This document shows positions 1 through 9,147 of a stretch of DNA of 60,822 bases, piece by piece (position 1 is the stretch's first letter; each line of letters starts with the position of its first letter). A program made the translations under genes and the position numbers. Source of the DNA: Synechococcales cyanobacterium M55_K2018_004 (lineage in GTDB: Bacteria > Cyanobacteriota > Cyanobacteriia > Elainellales > Elainellaceae); NCBI GenBank assembly GCA_015295905.1, contig DVEB01000189.1, positions 1 through 60,822 of the forward strand, read 5' to 3'. The notes under the pieces were generated by a model. It saw nothing but the letters and a program-made list of their open reading frames with translations, was not told the origin of the DNA and made no database searches.

Positions 1-60
1 GTCGCTGCGCGCCCGTTTCACACCACGACAACCCGACTCAATAACCGACGGAGTCGGTAT
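1..60 (-). repeat. Family C inverted-repeat element, cut by window edge
   Basis: This is the terminal part of a family C element in reverse orientation. It shows the family hallmarks: a GACTC/GAGTC small hairpin around CGTCGG, the terminus ending in GGTAT, and one arm of the large internal hairpin (GTTTCACACCACGACAA). The other half lies before base 1. Other copies are at 1018-1099, 25657-25762 and 50878-50983. Confidence 0.8.
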
Positions 61-77
61 CACAACAAATCTGATGG

Positions 78-193
78 AACGTGAATTCCGAATACACTGA
101 ACCCCTCAATTTTCCCGGTGCGATGCGTACAGAAAATTGAGGGTTTTGGAGCACCGCGCCGTGCCCCAAAACCCTCTTGACTAGAACTGACGT
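78..193 (+). repeat. Family A MITE-like element (copy A1) with 5-bp target duplication
   Basis: The element begins AACGTGAATTCCG and ends GAACTGACGT. It holds two consecutive internal hairpins: CTCAATTTTC/GAAAATTGAG, and a GC-rich TTTTGG..CCAAAA arm. GATGG lies directly on both sides (73-77 and 194-198), which looks like a target-site duplication left by transposition. The element has no coding capacity. The full-length family is about 124 bp with imperfect 19-bp terminal inverted repeats. Confidence 0.8.
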
Positions 194-198
194 GATGG

Positions 199-664
199 CA
201 GGGGAATAGGGAGCACCCCTTGTCTAGGGGCATCGCTCTGTAACCAGCCGTCGGCCAGATCGGATCTGGAGAGACTCACACGCGAGAGCATGTTTCATAG
301 CGCCATCAGGGGAAGGAGCCTGCAGCCCAGTGACAGGGTTTGAAATGCTATCTTTTAAAGCGCTGACTTTCAGGCCTTCGCTCTCAAGCACTGCGCCATC
401 CTAACAAAAAGGTAGGTTACGGTGGTGCGACGTGCCACTGTTGTCTGCTGGATGAGCAAGGGGAGACCGCATTCCAAAAAAAACCGACATTCCCAGAAGG
501 ACTGCCGGTAGGTCGTGTGTTCCCTGTTGATGACTCGGCTAGAGTTGAGTCTCTTAAAGTATGGCTTGTAACATAATGCGCGATCGCGATCTTGATCATT
601 TGCCCATGTGATTGTGATCACATATCCAACAATACGTCCCCTTTCCCTTGAGGTGAACCAGACG
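199..664. other. Intergenic region, no gene recognised
   Basis: No supported gene is seen. A short CATAGCGCCATCAGG stretch near 296-310 resembles a family B terminus but is too short to call. The short open frames here lack a ribosome-binding site and family resemblance. Confidence 0.5.
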
Positions 665-772
665 ATGAAAGAAAAAAACTATTCCTGGAAGGGTAGCCCT
701 AATGCAGGTAGAGTCCTGGCTATTCTTGTAATTGTTAGCGCCATTGTCCTGTTGTTAGCAGGCTTCAACTAA
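665..772 (+). CDS. Small single-span membrane protein, 35 aa, unknown
   Basis: ATG at 665 is preceded by a GAGGTG ribosome-binding-like sequence about 14 bases upstream. The 35-residue product has a charged, polar N-terminus (MKEKNYSWKGSPNAGR) and then one hydrophobic helix of about 18 residues ending GFN. This plan is typical of tiny thylakoid or plasma-membrane subunits. It does not match the small photosystem, cytochrome b6f or NDH subunits I can recall (PsbI, J, K, L, M, N, T, X, Y, Psb30, PsaM, PsaX, PetG, PetM, PetN, NdhP). It stands alone between repeat elements. The frame could be chance, but the start, length and amphipathic layout favour a real gene. Confidence 0.5.
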   Translation: MKEKNYSWKGSPNAGRVLAILVIVSAIVLLLAGFN

Positions 773-1135
773 TCCCTCCCGAAAACCACAGGTGTCCCGG
801 AGAGTGATGTACTAATTGGTACATTCTTGCCAGACGTCTACCGGATTTCTTGCTTTTAGGTGTTCAGATTGCTCACTGTAGAGGTTCACTACAGAATTAG
901 TTGCTGCAAAAGAATCAGTTGCTGCAACCCTGCCTGCTTTTTCCCAGTAAAGTCTGTAGATGCTAGCCTGGATGAAGGATTGTTGCTTTTTCTCGGCACC
1001 TCCTTTTAGTCCTCCTGATACCAACTCCGTCGATTATTGAGTCGGGTTGTCGTGGTGTAAAACCACGACAAACTGCTACTTTACAGACGGGTTCTGTATG
1101 AGTTCAGTTACAGGCTCCTTTCAAGTCACAAATCC
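773..1135. other. Intergenic region upstream of mnmA holding a family C repeat
   Basis: Besides the family C element at 1018-1099 I see no gene or tRNA. The 36 bases between the repeat and the mnmA ATG leave little room for a separate promoter, so mnmA is probably transcribed from within or upstream of the repeat. Confidence 0.5.
1018..1099 (+). repeat. Family C inverted-repeat element (copy C2, shortened)
   Basis: It begins ATACCAACTCCGTC and ends GACGGGTTCTGTAT, which are imperfect inverted termini. It contains the small GACTC-type hairpin and the TTGTCGTGG/CCACGACAA hairpin. The GC-rich tip of the large hairpin present in C3 and C4 is missing. It ends 36 bp before the mnmA start codon and may form part of the mnmA leader. 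Confidence 0.8.
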
Positions 1136-2197
1136 ATGAGCAAAGTTGTTGTTGGGCTATCGGGCGGGGTCGATAGTTCGGTTGCCGCCGCACTTTTACA
1201 CCACCAGGGTTACGAGGTGGTGGGGTTAACCCTTTGGCTGATGAAAGGTAAAGGTCAGTGTTGCTCCGAAGGGATGGTGGACGCCGCCCGGCTCTGTGAG
1301 GAGTTAAACATCCCCCATCACATTGTAGACAGCCGCGATGTCTTCCAGGAAAACATTGTGGACTACTTGGTCAATGGCTATGGCAACGGCATCACCCCCC
1401 TACCCTGCTCCCAGTGCAATAAAGCGGTCAAATTTGGCCCTATGCTGAAGTATGCGCGGGAGGAATTGGGGATCGATCGCATCGCCACAGGTCACTATGC
1501 ACGGGTCACCCAAAACCCCAAAACGGGGCGCTATGAACTGCGTCGAGCCGTGGATCTGAATAAAGACCAGTCCTACTTCCTCTACGACTTACCCCAGGAA
1601 GTGCTGGCCCAGGTGATTTTTCCACTGGGCAACCAAACCAAAGCGGAGACGCGCCAAGTCGCAGCCCAGTTCAATCTGCACACTGCCGAGAAACCCGAAA
1701 GCCAGGATCTCTGCCTGATTGAGGCACACGGCTCGATGCGGGATTTCCTCGATAAGTACCTCGCTCCCCAAAGGGGCGACATTGTGGACCAGACTGGGAA
1801 AGTGCTGGGACAGCATGATGGCATCCATCATTACACCATTGGGCAGCGCAAAGGACTGGGGATTGCAGCGGCAGAGCCGTTGTATGTGATTGGGCTAGAT
1901 GTCGGTCGTAACCAGGTGATTGTGGGCGATCGCACCAGTGCTCATCGGATGGAATGCACCGTCCAACGGGTCAACTGGGTTTCCATACCAGAACCCAGTG
2001 CCCCCATCCGAGCGCAAGCCCAATCCCGCTACCGCTCAGCCCCTGTCAATGCCACCATCATTCCTCTGGAGAGCCAAGATGGTCACGCGCGGGTTCGCAT
2101 CACCTTCGATGAACCCCAGTTCGGCATTACCCCTGGGCAGGCGGCCGTTTGGTACGATGGCGACTTGCTCCTAGGGGGTGGCCTGATCGAACCTTAG
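1136..2197 (+). CDS. mnmA: tRNA-specific 2-thiouridylase MnmA
   Basis: This cytosolic enzyme adds sulfur to C2 of the wobble uridine in the anticodons of tRNA-Lys, -Glu and -Gln. It adenylates U34 and then transfers sulfur from a persulfide relay. The 353-residue length is normal. Visible landmarks are the N-terminal PP-loop [15 protein letters not shown] (about residues 7-21), the first catalytic cysteine in LPCSQCN (about residue 98), the second in QDLCLI (about 195), and [11 protein letters not shown] in the central domain. The start is the ATG giving [11 protein letters not shown], the standard N-terminus. The gene stands alone, with a repeat element just upstream and a strong hairpin 86 bases downstream. 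Confidence 0.97.
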   Translation: MSKVVVGLSGGVDSSVAAALLHHQGYEVVGLTLWLMKGKGQCCSEGMVDAARLCEELNIPHHIVDSRDVFQENIVDYLVNGYGNGITPLPCSQCNKAVKFGPMLKYAREELGIDRIATGHYARVTQNPKTGRYELRRAVDLNKDQSYFLYDLPQEVLAQVIFPLGNQTKAETRQVAAQFNLHTAEKPESQDLCLIEAHGSMRDFLDKYLAPQRGDIVDQTGKVLGQHDGIHHYTIGQRKGLGIAAAEPLYVIGLDVGRNQVIVGDRTSAHRMECTVQRVNWVSIPEPSAPIRAQAQSRYRSAPVNATIIPLESQDGHARVRITFDEPQFGITPGQAAVWYDGDLLLGGGLIEP

Positions 2198-2283
2198 GCA
2201 GTGTTCTCAACTCCTTAGATTCTGAATGCTCTTAGATTCTGAATGCTGTAATATCCCTAGCGATCGCAGAAGCCCCGTCAGGC

Positions 2284-2336
2284 AAGATTGCCGCTGCCAA
2301 CGCTGTCCCTTGAACAGTGTTGGCAGCGGCAATCTT
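2284..2336 (+). terminator. Long hairpin downstream of mnmA
   Basis: Two arms (2284-2306 and 2314-2336) pair over 23 bp with a single G-T wobble and a 7-base loop. The core is TTGCCGCTGCCAAC. It begins 86 bases after the mnmA stop. Only three T residues follow, so it is either a weak intrinsic terminator or a RNA 3'-end stabiliser rather than a classical terminator. Confidence 0.55.
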
Positions 2337-2706
2337 TGCACCTGAGCAATCACCATAAAAACCATAAAGAACGTCAGTTCGGCTTGAGAGGGTTTCAACC
2401 TATGCCAAATTCACATTAAAGAATTTGTGAAGCAATCCCGAAATTCCACGGAAGGCTTGGTGCTGTCATCGAAAGCGTGATCAAGCACCATTCCTTCATG
2501 CTTGGTCTGCACAATGCTTGATTCATAAGCGCCCTGCCGACCGCAGCCTGCAGGAATTGTCCTCCAATCAGGTTCTGAAGTCTCTGGCCATGCAGCGGTT
2601 CTGGCTAACATTCAACCGGGCACGAAGCTGAAGAACTGGACCTGTGGACGATCGACTGGGGCAATCATCCCAGAAAATCTCCGGAAAGGACGGTTGCTTT
2701 TGGGAG

Positions 2707-2712
2707 TATAAT
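2707..2712 (+). promoter_or_regulatory. Candidate -10 box upstream of sat
   Basis: TATAAT matches the sigma-70 -10 consensus, 121 bases upstream of the sat ATG. No convincing -35 hexamer lies 16-18 bases before it, so this is only a possible promoter element. Confidence 0.3.
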
Positions 2713-2832
2713 AATCGCTAGGCATTTTTTCTTATTGAGAAATCCAGCGCAGATTCACTCCCCCTCAAATGTGGCCTTAGTTGCCCACACTCACTGACCC
2801 GTAACTGACCCGTAGACGTACAACAGAGAGGA

Positions 2833-4017
2833 ATGACCTTGAGCCAGCACGTAGACGCGATCGCTCCCCACGGTGGGACATTGATCAACCGCATCGCAAC
2901 CCCCGAACAAAAGCAAGAATTTCTCGAAAAAGCCGCCGTCCTGCCCTGTGTGCAGCTCGACGAACGTGCTTTTTCCGACTTGGTGATGATTGCCATTGGT
3001 GGCTTCAGCCCCCTCACAGGGTTCATGGAAGAGGCCGATTACACTCGCGTCGTCAACGAGATGTACCTTGCCAATGGTTTGCCTTGGTCGATCCCGATTA
3101 CCCTATCGGTCACTGAGGCAGAGGCTGCCCCCCTCAAGGAAGGAATGTGGGTTCGCCTCAACGACGCAGCGGGTCGTTTTGTGGGCGTGCTGCAGCTGAC
3201 CCAAAAGTATCGCTACGACAAAATGCACGAAGCGTTGCACGTCTATCGCACCAACGAAGAAAAGCATCCTGGTGTAGCGGTTGTTTACCAACAGGGCGAT
3301 ATTAACCTGGCTGGCCCCGTCTGGTTGCTGGAGCGCGAACCCGACCCTCGGTTCCCAACCTATCAGATTGATCCCGTTGAATCTCGTGCCCTCTTCCGCG
3401 AAAAAGGCTGGAAAACTATTGTCGGATTTCAGACCCGCAACCCAATCCACCGTGCCCATGAATACATCATCAAATGCGCGATGGAAATTGTGGACGGTCT
3501 TTTCCTCCATCCCCTGGTTGGCGCCACCAAGGAAGATGACATCCCTGCTGATGTCCGCATGCGCTGCTACGAAATCATGCTGGAACACTACTTCCCTAAA
3601 GACCGGGTGATCCTAGCTATCAACCCCGCTGCCATGCGCTATGCTGGCCCGCGTGAGGCCATCTTTCATGCCCTAGTGCGGAAGAACTACGGTTGCACTC
3701 ACTTTATTGTCGGTCGTGACCATGCTGGCGTCGGTGACTACTATGGCACCTACGACGCCCAATATATTTTTGACGAATTCAAGCCCGAAGACCTGGGCAT
3801 CACGCCGCTCAAGTTTGAACACGCCTTCTACTGCACCCGCACCCAGTCGATGGCCACCACCAAGACTAGTCCCAGCAGTCCTGAAGAGCGGATCCACCTG
3901 TCGGGGACAAAGGTCCGTGCCCTCCTGCGCAATGGGGAACTGCCCCCCCCGGAGTTCTCTCGCCCCGAAGTCGCTGCAGAACTGGCACGAGTCATGCGAG
4001 TGCCCGCCCAGGTGTAG
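2833..4017 (+). CDS. sat: Sulfate adenylyltransferase (ATP sulfurylase)
   Basis: It makes adenosine 5'-phosphosulfate and pyrophosphate from ATP and sulfate, the first step of assimilatory sulfate reduction in the cytosol. The 394-residue product is the monofunctional single-chain form without a fused APS kinase. Motifs seen are [11 protein letters not shown] (about residues 200-210; nucleotide and sulfate site with the HxxH pair) and [12 protein letters not shown] (about 297-308). The ATG at 2833 follows an AGAGAGG ribosome-binding site and gives [15 protein letters not shown]. The gene is monocistronic by spacing, with a hairpin repeat immediately after its stop. Confidence 0.97.
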   Translation: MTLSQHVDAIAPHGGTLINRIATPEQKQEFLEKAAVLPCVQLDERAFSDLVMIAIGGFSPLTGFMEEADYTRVVNEMYLANGLPWSIPITLSVTEAEAAPLKEGMWVRLNDAAGRFVGVLQLTQKYRYDKMHEALHVYRTNEEKHPGVAVVYQQGDINLAGPVWLLEREPDPRFPTYQIDPVESRALFREKGWKTIVGFQTRNPIHRAHEYIIKCAMEIVDGLFLHPLVGATKEDDIPADVRMRCYEIMLEHYFPKDRVILAINPAAMRYAGPREAIFHALVRKNYGCTHFIVGRDHAGVGDYYGTYDAQYIFDEFKPEDLGITPLKFEHAFYCTRTQSMATTKTSPSSPEERIHLSGTKVRALLRNGELPPPEFSRPEVAAELARVMRVPAQV

Positions 4018-4043
4018 CCCCAGCAGCGCTGCGGCATCCAATA

Positions 4044-4090
4044 ATTTTTTGAGTGAGGGGCAGACTCCGTATGCCTCTCACTCAAAAAAT
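4044..4090. repeat. Family D hairpin (copy D1) behind sat
   Basis: Arms 4044-4057 (ATTTTTTGAGTGAG) and 4077-4090 are exact inverted copies. They are followed by CGCGGGTTAAATCAGCAACG. The same layout, an ATTTTTTGA-type hairpin plus a CGGGYYAAATCAGC tail, recurs at 51081-51127, which marks it as a dispersed repeat and not a simple terminator. Lying 27 bases after the sat stop, it could still stop transcription. Confidence 0.6.
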
Positions 4091-4165
4091 CGCGGGTTAA
4101 ATCAGCAACGCCAATTCACGTTCCGATAGGATAGGAATGTATCCTGATTGGGGAGAGAAAGCTGG

Positions 4166-5182
4166 ATGGATTTGGTTTCGCTTCAGGGCTGGCTGGATAA
4201 CGCGTCCTTTGCTGTTCTGTTTTTGACCATGCTGGTTTATTGGGGGGGAGCAGCGTTCCCTGGCGTACCCTACCTTGCTTCACTGGGCACAGCCGGAATG
4301 GCGATCGCCAACTTGATGATTGCAGCCTTGCTCAGTGCCCGCTGGATTGAGGCCGGCTATTTTCCCCTCAGCAACCTGTACGAGTCCCTCTTTTTCATTG
4401 CCTGGGGAGTCACCACCATGCATTTGGTGGCTGAACAGATGAGCCGCAGTCGCTTAGTAGGTGCTTTCACGGCTCCTGTGGCCATGGGCATCACTGCCTT
4501 TGCCGCCCTGTCTTTGCCGGCCCAGATGCAAGCCTCAGAACCTCTAGTGCCTGCACTCAAATCAAACTGGCTGATGATGCATGTCAGCGTCATGCTTCTG
4601 AGCTATGCAGCCTTGATGGTAGGAGCAGTGTTGGCGATCGCCTTCCTCATCGTCACCCGTGGACAGTCCGTCGAACTACGCGGTAGTTCCGTTGGCACAG
4701 GTGGCTTTCGGGATAGTCGCTATCGTCTGCGTCGTACCAATGAGTTAGGGGTCGAAACTCCTCAGCCTGCCTTGCAGTATTTAGCCGACGGCACAGGGGC
4801 AACCACAATTTTAGCAGCCCCACCTCAGACGGCCCAGCCGCTTCCCCTCTCTCCACAACGGCTTAACCTAGCAGATACCCTCGATAATATTAGCTATCGC
4901 ATGATTGGCCTGGGGTTTCCATTGCTGACCATTGGCATTATCGCCGGAGCAGTCTGGGCCAACGAAGCCTGGGGGTCATACTGGAGTTGGGATCCTAAGG
5001 AAACCTGGGCACTTATTACTTGGCTGGTGTTTGCGGCCTACCTGCATGCACGCATTACCAAAGGGTGGCAAGGCCGTCGTCCCGCAATCCTAGCGGCTTC
5101 AGGGTTTTTGGTAGTGTGGATTTGTTACCTGGGAGTCAACCTGTTAGGTAAAGGGTTACACAGCTACGGCTGGTTCTTCTAA
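4166..5182 (+). CDS. ccsA: Cytochrome c biogenesis protein CcsA (Ycf5; CcsB-type in some databases)
   Basis: CcsA works with Ccs1 in System II cytochrome c maturation. It moves heme to the lumenal side of thylakoid or plasma membrane and helps attach it to apocytochromes such as cytochrome f and c6. The 338-residue protein is polytopic. The tryptophan-rich heme-handling signature [13 protein letters not shown] is near residues 273-285, followed by conserved histidine contexts ([18 protein letters not shown]). A less hydrophobic segment around residues 170-235 separates the helix groups. The ATG at 4166 follows a GGGGAGA site and gives the family-typical [20 protein letters not shown]. An in-frame TTG lies at 4148. 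Confidence 0.93.
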   Translation: MDLVSLQGWLDNASFAVLFLTMLVYWGGAAFPGVPYLASLGTAGMAIANLMIAALLSARWIEAGYFPLSNLYESLFFIAWGVTTMHLVAEQMSRSRLVGAFTAPVAMGITAFAALSLPAQMQASEPLVPALKSNWLMMHVSVMLLSYAALMVGAVLAIAFLIVTRGQSVELRGSSVGTGGFRDSRYRLRRTNELGVETPQPALQYLADGTGATTILAAPPQTAQPLPLSPQRLNLADTLDNISYRMIGLGFPLLTIGIIAGAVWANEAWGSYWSWDPKETWALITWLVFAAYLHARITKGWQGRRPAILAASGFLVVWICYLGVNLLGKGLHSYGWFF

Positions 5183-5580
5183 AGAGCAAAGCCTGAATGA
5201 AGCCCAAATTTTTAATTTTTGAAAGTTTGGCCTCATCGTCCTTTCAAAAATTAAAAATTTGGGTTTCACTCATCTCTAATTTTGAGCCAGTCAACCCAAG
5301 CATCTTTCACAAACTCTCGACTGCTAGAGTGTCCTATCAAGATGTTTGGGAAAAACGAACCCTGTCCTAAACATCTGACAGCATTTCTCAGACTAGTGAA
5401 ATGTGGGAAGGTGAGAGCATAGGCCTGCTCGCCCCGCGCCAACTAAACCATCGACTGCTAAAAATCTCAACTTTTAAGCGATGGGCACCCTTCCCTTAAA
5501 AACTGGCAGACGGCTGAAGCAACACCTGAACACTGCCATTTTAAGCACTTCTAAACAGCGTCAACTGAGGACAGATTGCA
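5183..5580. other. Intergenic region between ccsA and the KGK gene
   Basis: It contains the long AT-rich hairpin at 5203-5263. The remaining roughly 310 bases, including the promoter region of the downstream gene, show no gene that I recognise. Confidence 0.5.
5203..5263. terminator. Perfect 23-bp AT-rich hairpin after ccsA
   Basis: Arms 5203-5225 and 5241-5263 are exact inverted copies (CCCAAATTTTTAATTTTTG and complement) around a 15-base loop. Pairing extends outward through TGAAG/TTTCA. It begins 20 bases after the ccsA stop. It can end transcription from either side, though an AT-rich repeat element of its own kind is also possible. Confidence 0.6.
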
Positions 5581-5982
5581 ATGAGTCTTGAACCAAGTTT
5601 ACTGAACGATGACGAAGTTTTATACGTCAATGCTGGGCGTGTACTCATGCCCAATGCAACCTTCAAGGTAAGTGAGTTTCTGGATGCTCTGGCTCAACTG
5701 ATCAGTGAAAATGAGCCAGAGTGGTCTGAAGATTGCGAAGGCTGGTTTTTAGATGGACTGCCCTGCGAGGTCTTGCGTTTTAACAATCAGGGGTGGCAGC
5801 GAGGCCGGGTGCGCCTGCGCCTGGAGTTTACTCCCCAGCAGCAGAAGTTGCTCAAGGAATCACCCCGACGCCCCCAGCGAGACGACCGCCCTCGTGAGAC
5901 CTATGCTCCTCGCGAAGACATCCGGGAAGATATCTATGCCCGCGATGATGTCTATTACCGCGGCATTGATGAGGACTATTGA
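5581..5982 (+). CDS. KGK-domain protein
   Basis: The 133-residue soluble protein matches the cyanobacterial KGK domain. The N-terminal half reads NDDEVLYVNAGR and VSEFLDAL. The hallmark segment GWFLDGLPCEVLRF..GWQRGRVRLRLEF (about residues 57-85) has the family K/R-G-K/R step as RGRVR. The C-terminal 45 residues are polar, rich in R, D and Y, and probably disordered. The biochemical role of KGK proteins is unknown to me. ATG at 5581 gives MSLEPSLLNDDEV. Nothing suggests an operon: about 400 bases precede it and 218 follow. Confidence 0.75.
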   Translation: MSLEPSLLNDDEVLYVNAGRVLMPNATFKVSEFLDALAQLISENEPEWSEDCEGWFLDGLPCEVLRFNNQGWQRGRVRLRLEFTPQQQKLLKESPRRPQRDDRPRETYAPREDIREDIYARDDVYYRGIDEDY

Positions 5983-6200
5983 TCCGGTCAGGATCAGGAG
6001 CAGTCAACACTACAACTTGATGTGCTGACTGCAAGGCACTGAGCAGCACGCCCCCAGGCAAAGGCTTCACTCCTGCCCCCTTGGGTCAAGCGAAGCCCTA
6101 ATTTCCTTTTTTCCGTTTTCTGGTTTCCCTTTTCCTGCTTCCCATCTGAATCAAGCAACCTCGGGTTGCCATCACACTCGTTACACACTGAGGGTCAGAG

Positions 6201-7211
6201 ATGACCAACCCACTCCCATGGACTTCGCTGCACGCCCAAGTGCATCAAACGCTGCGTCAACAACACCTGTTGTTAAAAGGCCAGCGCATCCTTATTGCAG
6301 TCTCCGGCGGAAAGGACTCCCTCTGTATGGCACAACTGCTCCTGGATCTGCAGTCTCGGTGGGAGTGGCAACTGGCGATCGCCCATTGCAATCATCGCTG
6401 GCATGCCGCTGCTGATGCGGCAGCAGACGCAGTGCGATCGCTGGCAACTGCATGGCAGATTCCTTATCACGTTGCCGTAGCAGAGCCTCCCCCCACCAGC
6501 GAAGCAGCAGCGCGAGAGTGGCGGTATCAACAACTAGGGGCGATCGCTCAAGCGGAAGGCTACGAGGTAGTCGTCACAGGCCATACGGCTAGCGATCGGG
6601 CAGAGACCCTGCTCTACAATTTGATCCGGGGCAGTGGGATTGATGGGTTGCAGGCATTAGCTTGGCAGCGATCGCTGGCTCCGGAGGTGAAACTAGTTCG
6701 CCCCTTGCTAGGGGTGACCCGGAGGGAAACGGCTCAGTTTTGCCAAGAGCGTCAACTCCAGGTCTGGGAAGACCCGACAAACCAAGACATGAGCTACGCG
6801 CGGAACCGCATCCGCCTAGAATTGCTGCCTTACCTGCAACAACACTTTAATCCTCAGATTGAGACTACTCTGGCTCAAACCGCTGAACTGTTGAGGGCTG
6901 ATGTCCATTTCCTAGAGTCTTCTGCCAACAACCTCTGGCAAGACAGCACTCTGCTCAACGTAGACCTCAGCGCCCCGCCCCGGATTAATCGCCAGGTGCT
7001 GCAACGCGCTTCACTTGCTCTGCAACGGCGTGCCCTGCGGCAATTTTTGCAACAACACCTGCCTACAAGTCCCACCTTCGCTGATGTCGAGAAGGTCGTG
7101 GCGCTCATCACAGCTCCCAACCGCAGCCAGACCGACCCTTTTCCTGGGGGCGCGATCGCCCGTGTGGAGGATGAGTGGATTGCGCTGGTGAGTTCCTCCG
7201 AAACCACTTGA
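6201..7211 (+). CDS. tilS: tRNA(Ile)-lysidine synthase TilS
   Basis: TilS joins lysine to C34 of tRNA-Ile2 using ATP. This changes its codon specificity from AUG to AUA and its identity from Met to Ile. The 336-residue protein shows the PP-loop ILIAVSGGKDSLCMAQLL near residues 30-47, the family segment VVTGHTASDRAETLLYNLIRGSG near 122-144 (metal and ATP contacts), and LVRPLLGVTR then DPTNQDMSYARNRIR near 165-205. It is shorter than enterobacterial TilS because the last C-terminal domain is missing, as is common in cyanobacteria. The ATG at 6201 gives MTNPLPWTSLHAQV. Confidence 0.95.
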   Translation: MTNPLPWTSLHAQVHQTLRQQHLLLKGQRILIAVSGGKDSLCMAQLLLDLQSRWEWQLAIAHCNHRWHAAADAAADAVRSLATAWQIPYHVAVAEPPPTSEAAAREWRYQQLGAIAQAEGYEVVVTGHTASDRAETLLYNLIRGSGIDGLQALAWQRSLAPEVKLVRPLLGVTRRETAQFCQERQLQVWEDPTNQDMSYARNRIRLELLPYLQQHFNPQIETTLAQTAELLRADVHFLESSANNLWQDSTLLNVDLSAPPRINRQVLQRASLALQRRALRQFLQQHLPTSPTFADVEKVVALITAPNRSQTDPFPGGAIARVEDEWIALVSSSETT

Positions 7212-7286
7212 CTTTTTAGGAGCGAGGAACTGCCTCACGTCTCCCCATCGAACAATCATGGGCCAGATCAGCAATGCCCCATACGC

Positions 7287-7409
7287 AACGTGACTTCCGG
7301 ATAAGCTGAAAGCCGCGATTTTCCATGCGCGGCACCCATGGAAAACGCGGGGGTTGGGGCGCCGCGCTGTGCACGGTGCCCTAAACCCCCCTCAACCAGA
7401 ATAGACGCT
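7287..7409 (+). repeat. Family A MITE-like element (copy A2)
   Basis: It begins AACGTGACTTCCGGATAAGC and ends CCAGAATAGACGCT. The first hairpin is CGATTTTCCATG/CATGGAAAACG, and the second is GGGGCGCCGCGC paired with GCACGGTGCCC (imperfect). It lies between the convergent tilS and hmpF genes. Its last two bases overlap the hmpF stop codon. Just before it, 7214-7285 holds a decayed family D-like stretch ending GGGCCAGATCAGCAATGCC. Confidence 0.75.
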
Positions 7410-9147
7410 AAGCCACTTTCGACCTGTCCTGCGTCAGGCTGAGGATGGTCTGCCGCATCTCGGCAATCGCCTGAAGTTGATAATCGCTGGCCTCCTGGAA
7501 TTGCCCCATGACGCCAGCGATCGCCTCTAGCTTGTCCTTCAGTCCTCCCAAGTCGTTTTGCATGAGGGCAAGGGTTTCCTGATAGACATTGACCTTACCC
7601 CACTGTTCGCCAGTGGCTGCCTTTTGATTTTGCAACTGCTGTTGCTGCTGTTGCAGGTCATGCCAGCGTGCCTCCTGCTCGCCGCTGCGTTGCTCCACCG
7701 TGGCCTTCAAGGGGGCTATTTGGGATTGCAAGGATTGAATCTGCTCCTGGGTCTTCTGTAATGCCTGAGCTAGATGCTGTCGGGCCGCATCCAATCGATT
7801 CAGCAGAGGGCTAAGGTCAATCACAGGTGCCTGAGGCTCGGCAACAGCAGTTCCCTGACGACGAGCAAGAATAGTTTGGTGGGCCTTAAGGACGGCTTGT
7901 CGTTCGTGGAGACTGCGCCGCTGGCCAATCAGCGTTTCGTTCAGCATACGATACCGATCTTGCTCATCGGCTAGTTCGGCCTCCATCTGCAAACGGTCGT
8001 ATTCGCTGGCTTGTTCGAGCTTTTTCTTCAGTTCGTCAATTTCCTGCTGCTGCAGGGTTAACTCCTCTTCCTGGCCCTCAACAAATCGGGAAACAGAGCT
8101 AAGCTCGTGCTCCATATCGGCCACAATTTTCTGGAGTTCTTCAATGGATTTTTGCTCCAGTGCGCCCATATCCACGCTCACGGGTAAGCCAGAAGCATCC
8201 GCCAAATAGCAGGCTTGCCGATAGACTTCTTGCTGTTGTTGAATCTGATGATTGAGTAACTCAGCATGCTCTTGCTGGACTGCAAGTGCGCTCTGGTGCG
8301 ATCGCAACTCTGCGGTCAACTGTTCTAGTTCAGCCTGCGCCTGCTTCCACTCTTGCCAGCGAGCTTGCAGTTCTCCGGTTTGGTGGCCCACCCCATCCTG
8401 CATCTGTTGAGCAGTGCTTCGTAGTTGCTCCAGGGTTTGATAGCTTTGATCCAAGCTGGCCTGCTGGCGGTTGAGGATTTCAAAGGAGAGATTAAGTTGT
8501 TCGCGGATGGCCTCTGTGGGGGCGATCGCTCCTGAAAGTCGGTTCAGCAATTCTTGCAACTGGTGAGCTTTGCCCTCATCCAACACACTGCCCTGCTGTT
8601 CAGCCTTCTGCTCCTCGAAGCGGTTCATCTCACCCCGCAGGTGTGCCCAGGCTCCCTCCAATTCGCTGCTCTTGCGCTCAAACTCCTCTTTCAAGCGGTT
8701 GAGTTCTGCTCGGCTTTCATCGATCTCTTGCTTTTGTGCCGCCAACCGCTCAAAGTCTTCCTCCATCTGTCGGAGTTGCTCCTCGCGGGCGTCCATCTCG
8801 GCTTGGCGACTGTTTAACTCCTGACTTTGAAAAATGAGCGACTCTTTCCACTGCTCAATTTCCTCTTCCTGGGTTTTAAACTTCTCCTGCAACCGGGAAA
8901 AGTTTTGCAAAATGCTGACCAGTTGCCGCCCTGCCTCGTTGTGACGCTGGATTTGACGACCTGCACTCAACTCAACCATGACCAGCGCCCCAGCATTGTA
9001 GGGCACATCGTCAGGAGCGGGCACAACCTCTTCTCCCGGCACAGCGCTCCAGCTACTTTCAGATCGCTGGCAGGCCAACAGCCGAAACTCTGCCTTACCG
9101 GGTCCAATCACCCCTTTCCGTCTCTGAACTTCCGCTAGATACAGCAC
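7408..9147 (-). CDS. hmpF: Pilus motility taxis protein HmpF (coiled coil)
   Basis: HmpF is the filamentous-cyanobacterial coiled-coil protein needed for type IV pilus-driven gliding; it works with the Hmp chemosensory array at the cell poles. The 579-residue product starts with a conserved globular head (LYLAEVQRRKGVIG.. AEFRLLACQR.. LVMVELSAGRQIQRHNEAGR, about residues 1-85). It continues as nearly uninterrupted Q/E/L-rich heptads to the C-terminus. There is no signal peptide or membrane span. The start is GTG at 9145-9147, giving the family-typical MLYLAEVQ. It diverges from hmpA across 918 bp, which fits joint control. Its TAG stop overlaps the end of repeat A2. Confidence 0.85.
   Translation of the reverse strand: MLYLAEVQRRKGVIGPGKAEFRLLACQRSESSWSAVPGEEVVPAPDDVPYNAGALVMVELSAGRQIQRHNEAGRQLVSILQNFSRLQEKFKTQEEEIEQWKESLIFQSQELNSRQAEMDAREEQLRQMEEDFERLAAQKQEIDESRAELNRLKEEFERKSSELEGAWAHLRGEMNRFEEQKAEQQGSVLDEGKAHQLQELLNRLSGAIAPTEAIREQLNLSFEILNRQQASLDQSYQTLEQLRSTAQQMQDGVGHQTGELQARWQEWKQAQAELEQLTAELRSHQSALAVQQEHAELLNHQIQQQQEVYRQACYLADASGLPVSVDMGALEQKSIEELQKIVADMEHELSSVSRFVEGQEEELTLQQQEIDELKKKLEQASEYDRLQMEAELADEQDRYRMLNETLIGQRRSLHERQAVLKAHQTILARRQGTAVAEPQAPVIDLSPLLNRLDAARQHLAQALQKTQEQIQSLQSQIAPLKATVEQRSGEQEARWHDLQQQQQQLQNQKAATGEQWGKVNVYQETLALMQNDLGGLKDKLEAIAGVMGQFQEASDYQLQAIAEMRQTILSLTQDRSKVA

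Larger units (their letters stand above)
2198..2832. other. Intergenic region between mnmA and sat
   Basis: The region holds the long hairpin at 2284-2336 and a TATAAT hexamer at 2707-2712. The middle (about 2400-2690) has no frame that I can relate to a family. It might be decayed coding sequence, but nothing identifies it. Confidence 0.5.

Noticed and set aside
370-621. 83-codon reverse frame near the left end
   Set aside because: No ribosome-binding site, no recognisable domain, and unusual composition; probably chance.
2400-2690. Possible transposase remnant between mnmA and sat
   Set aside because: Reading frames in this stretch gave no transposase motifs, so there is nothing to support the idea beyond mild codon-like composition.
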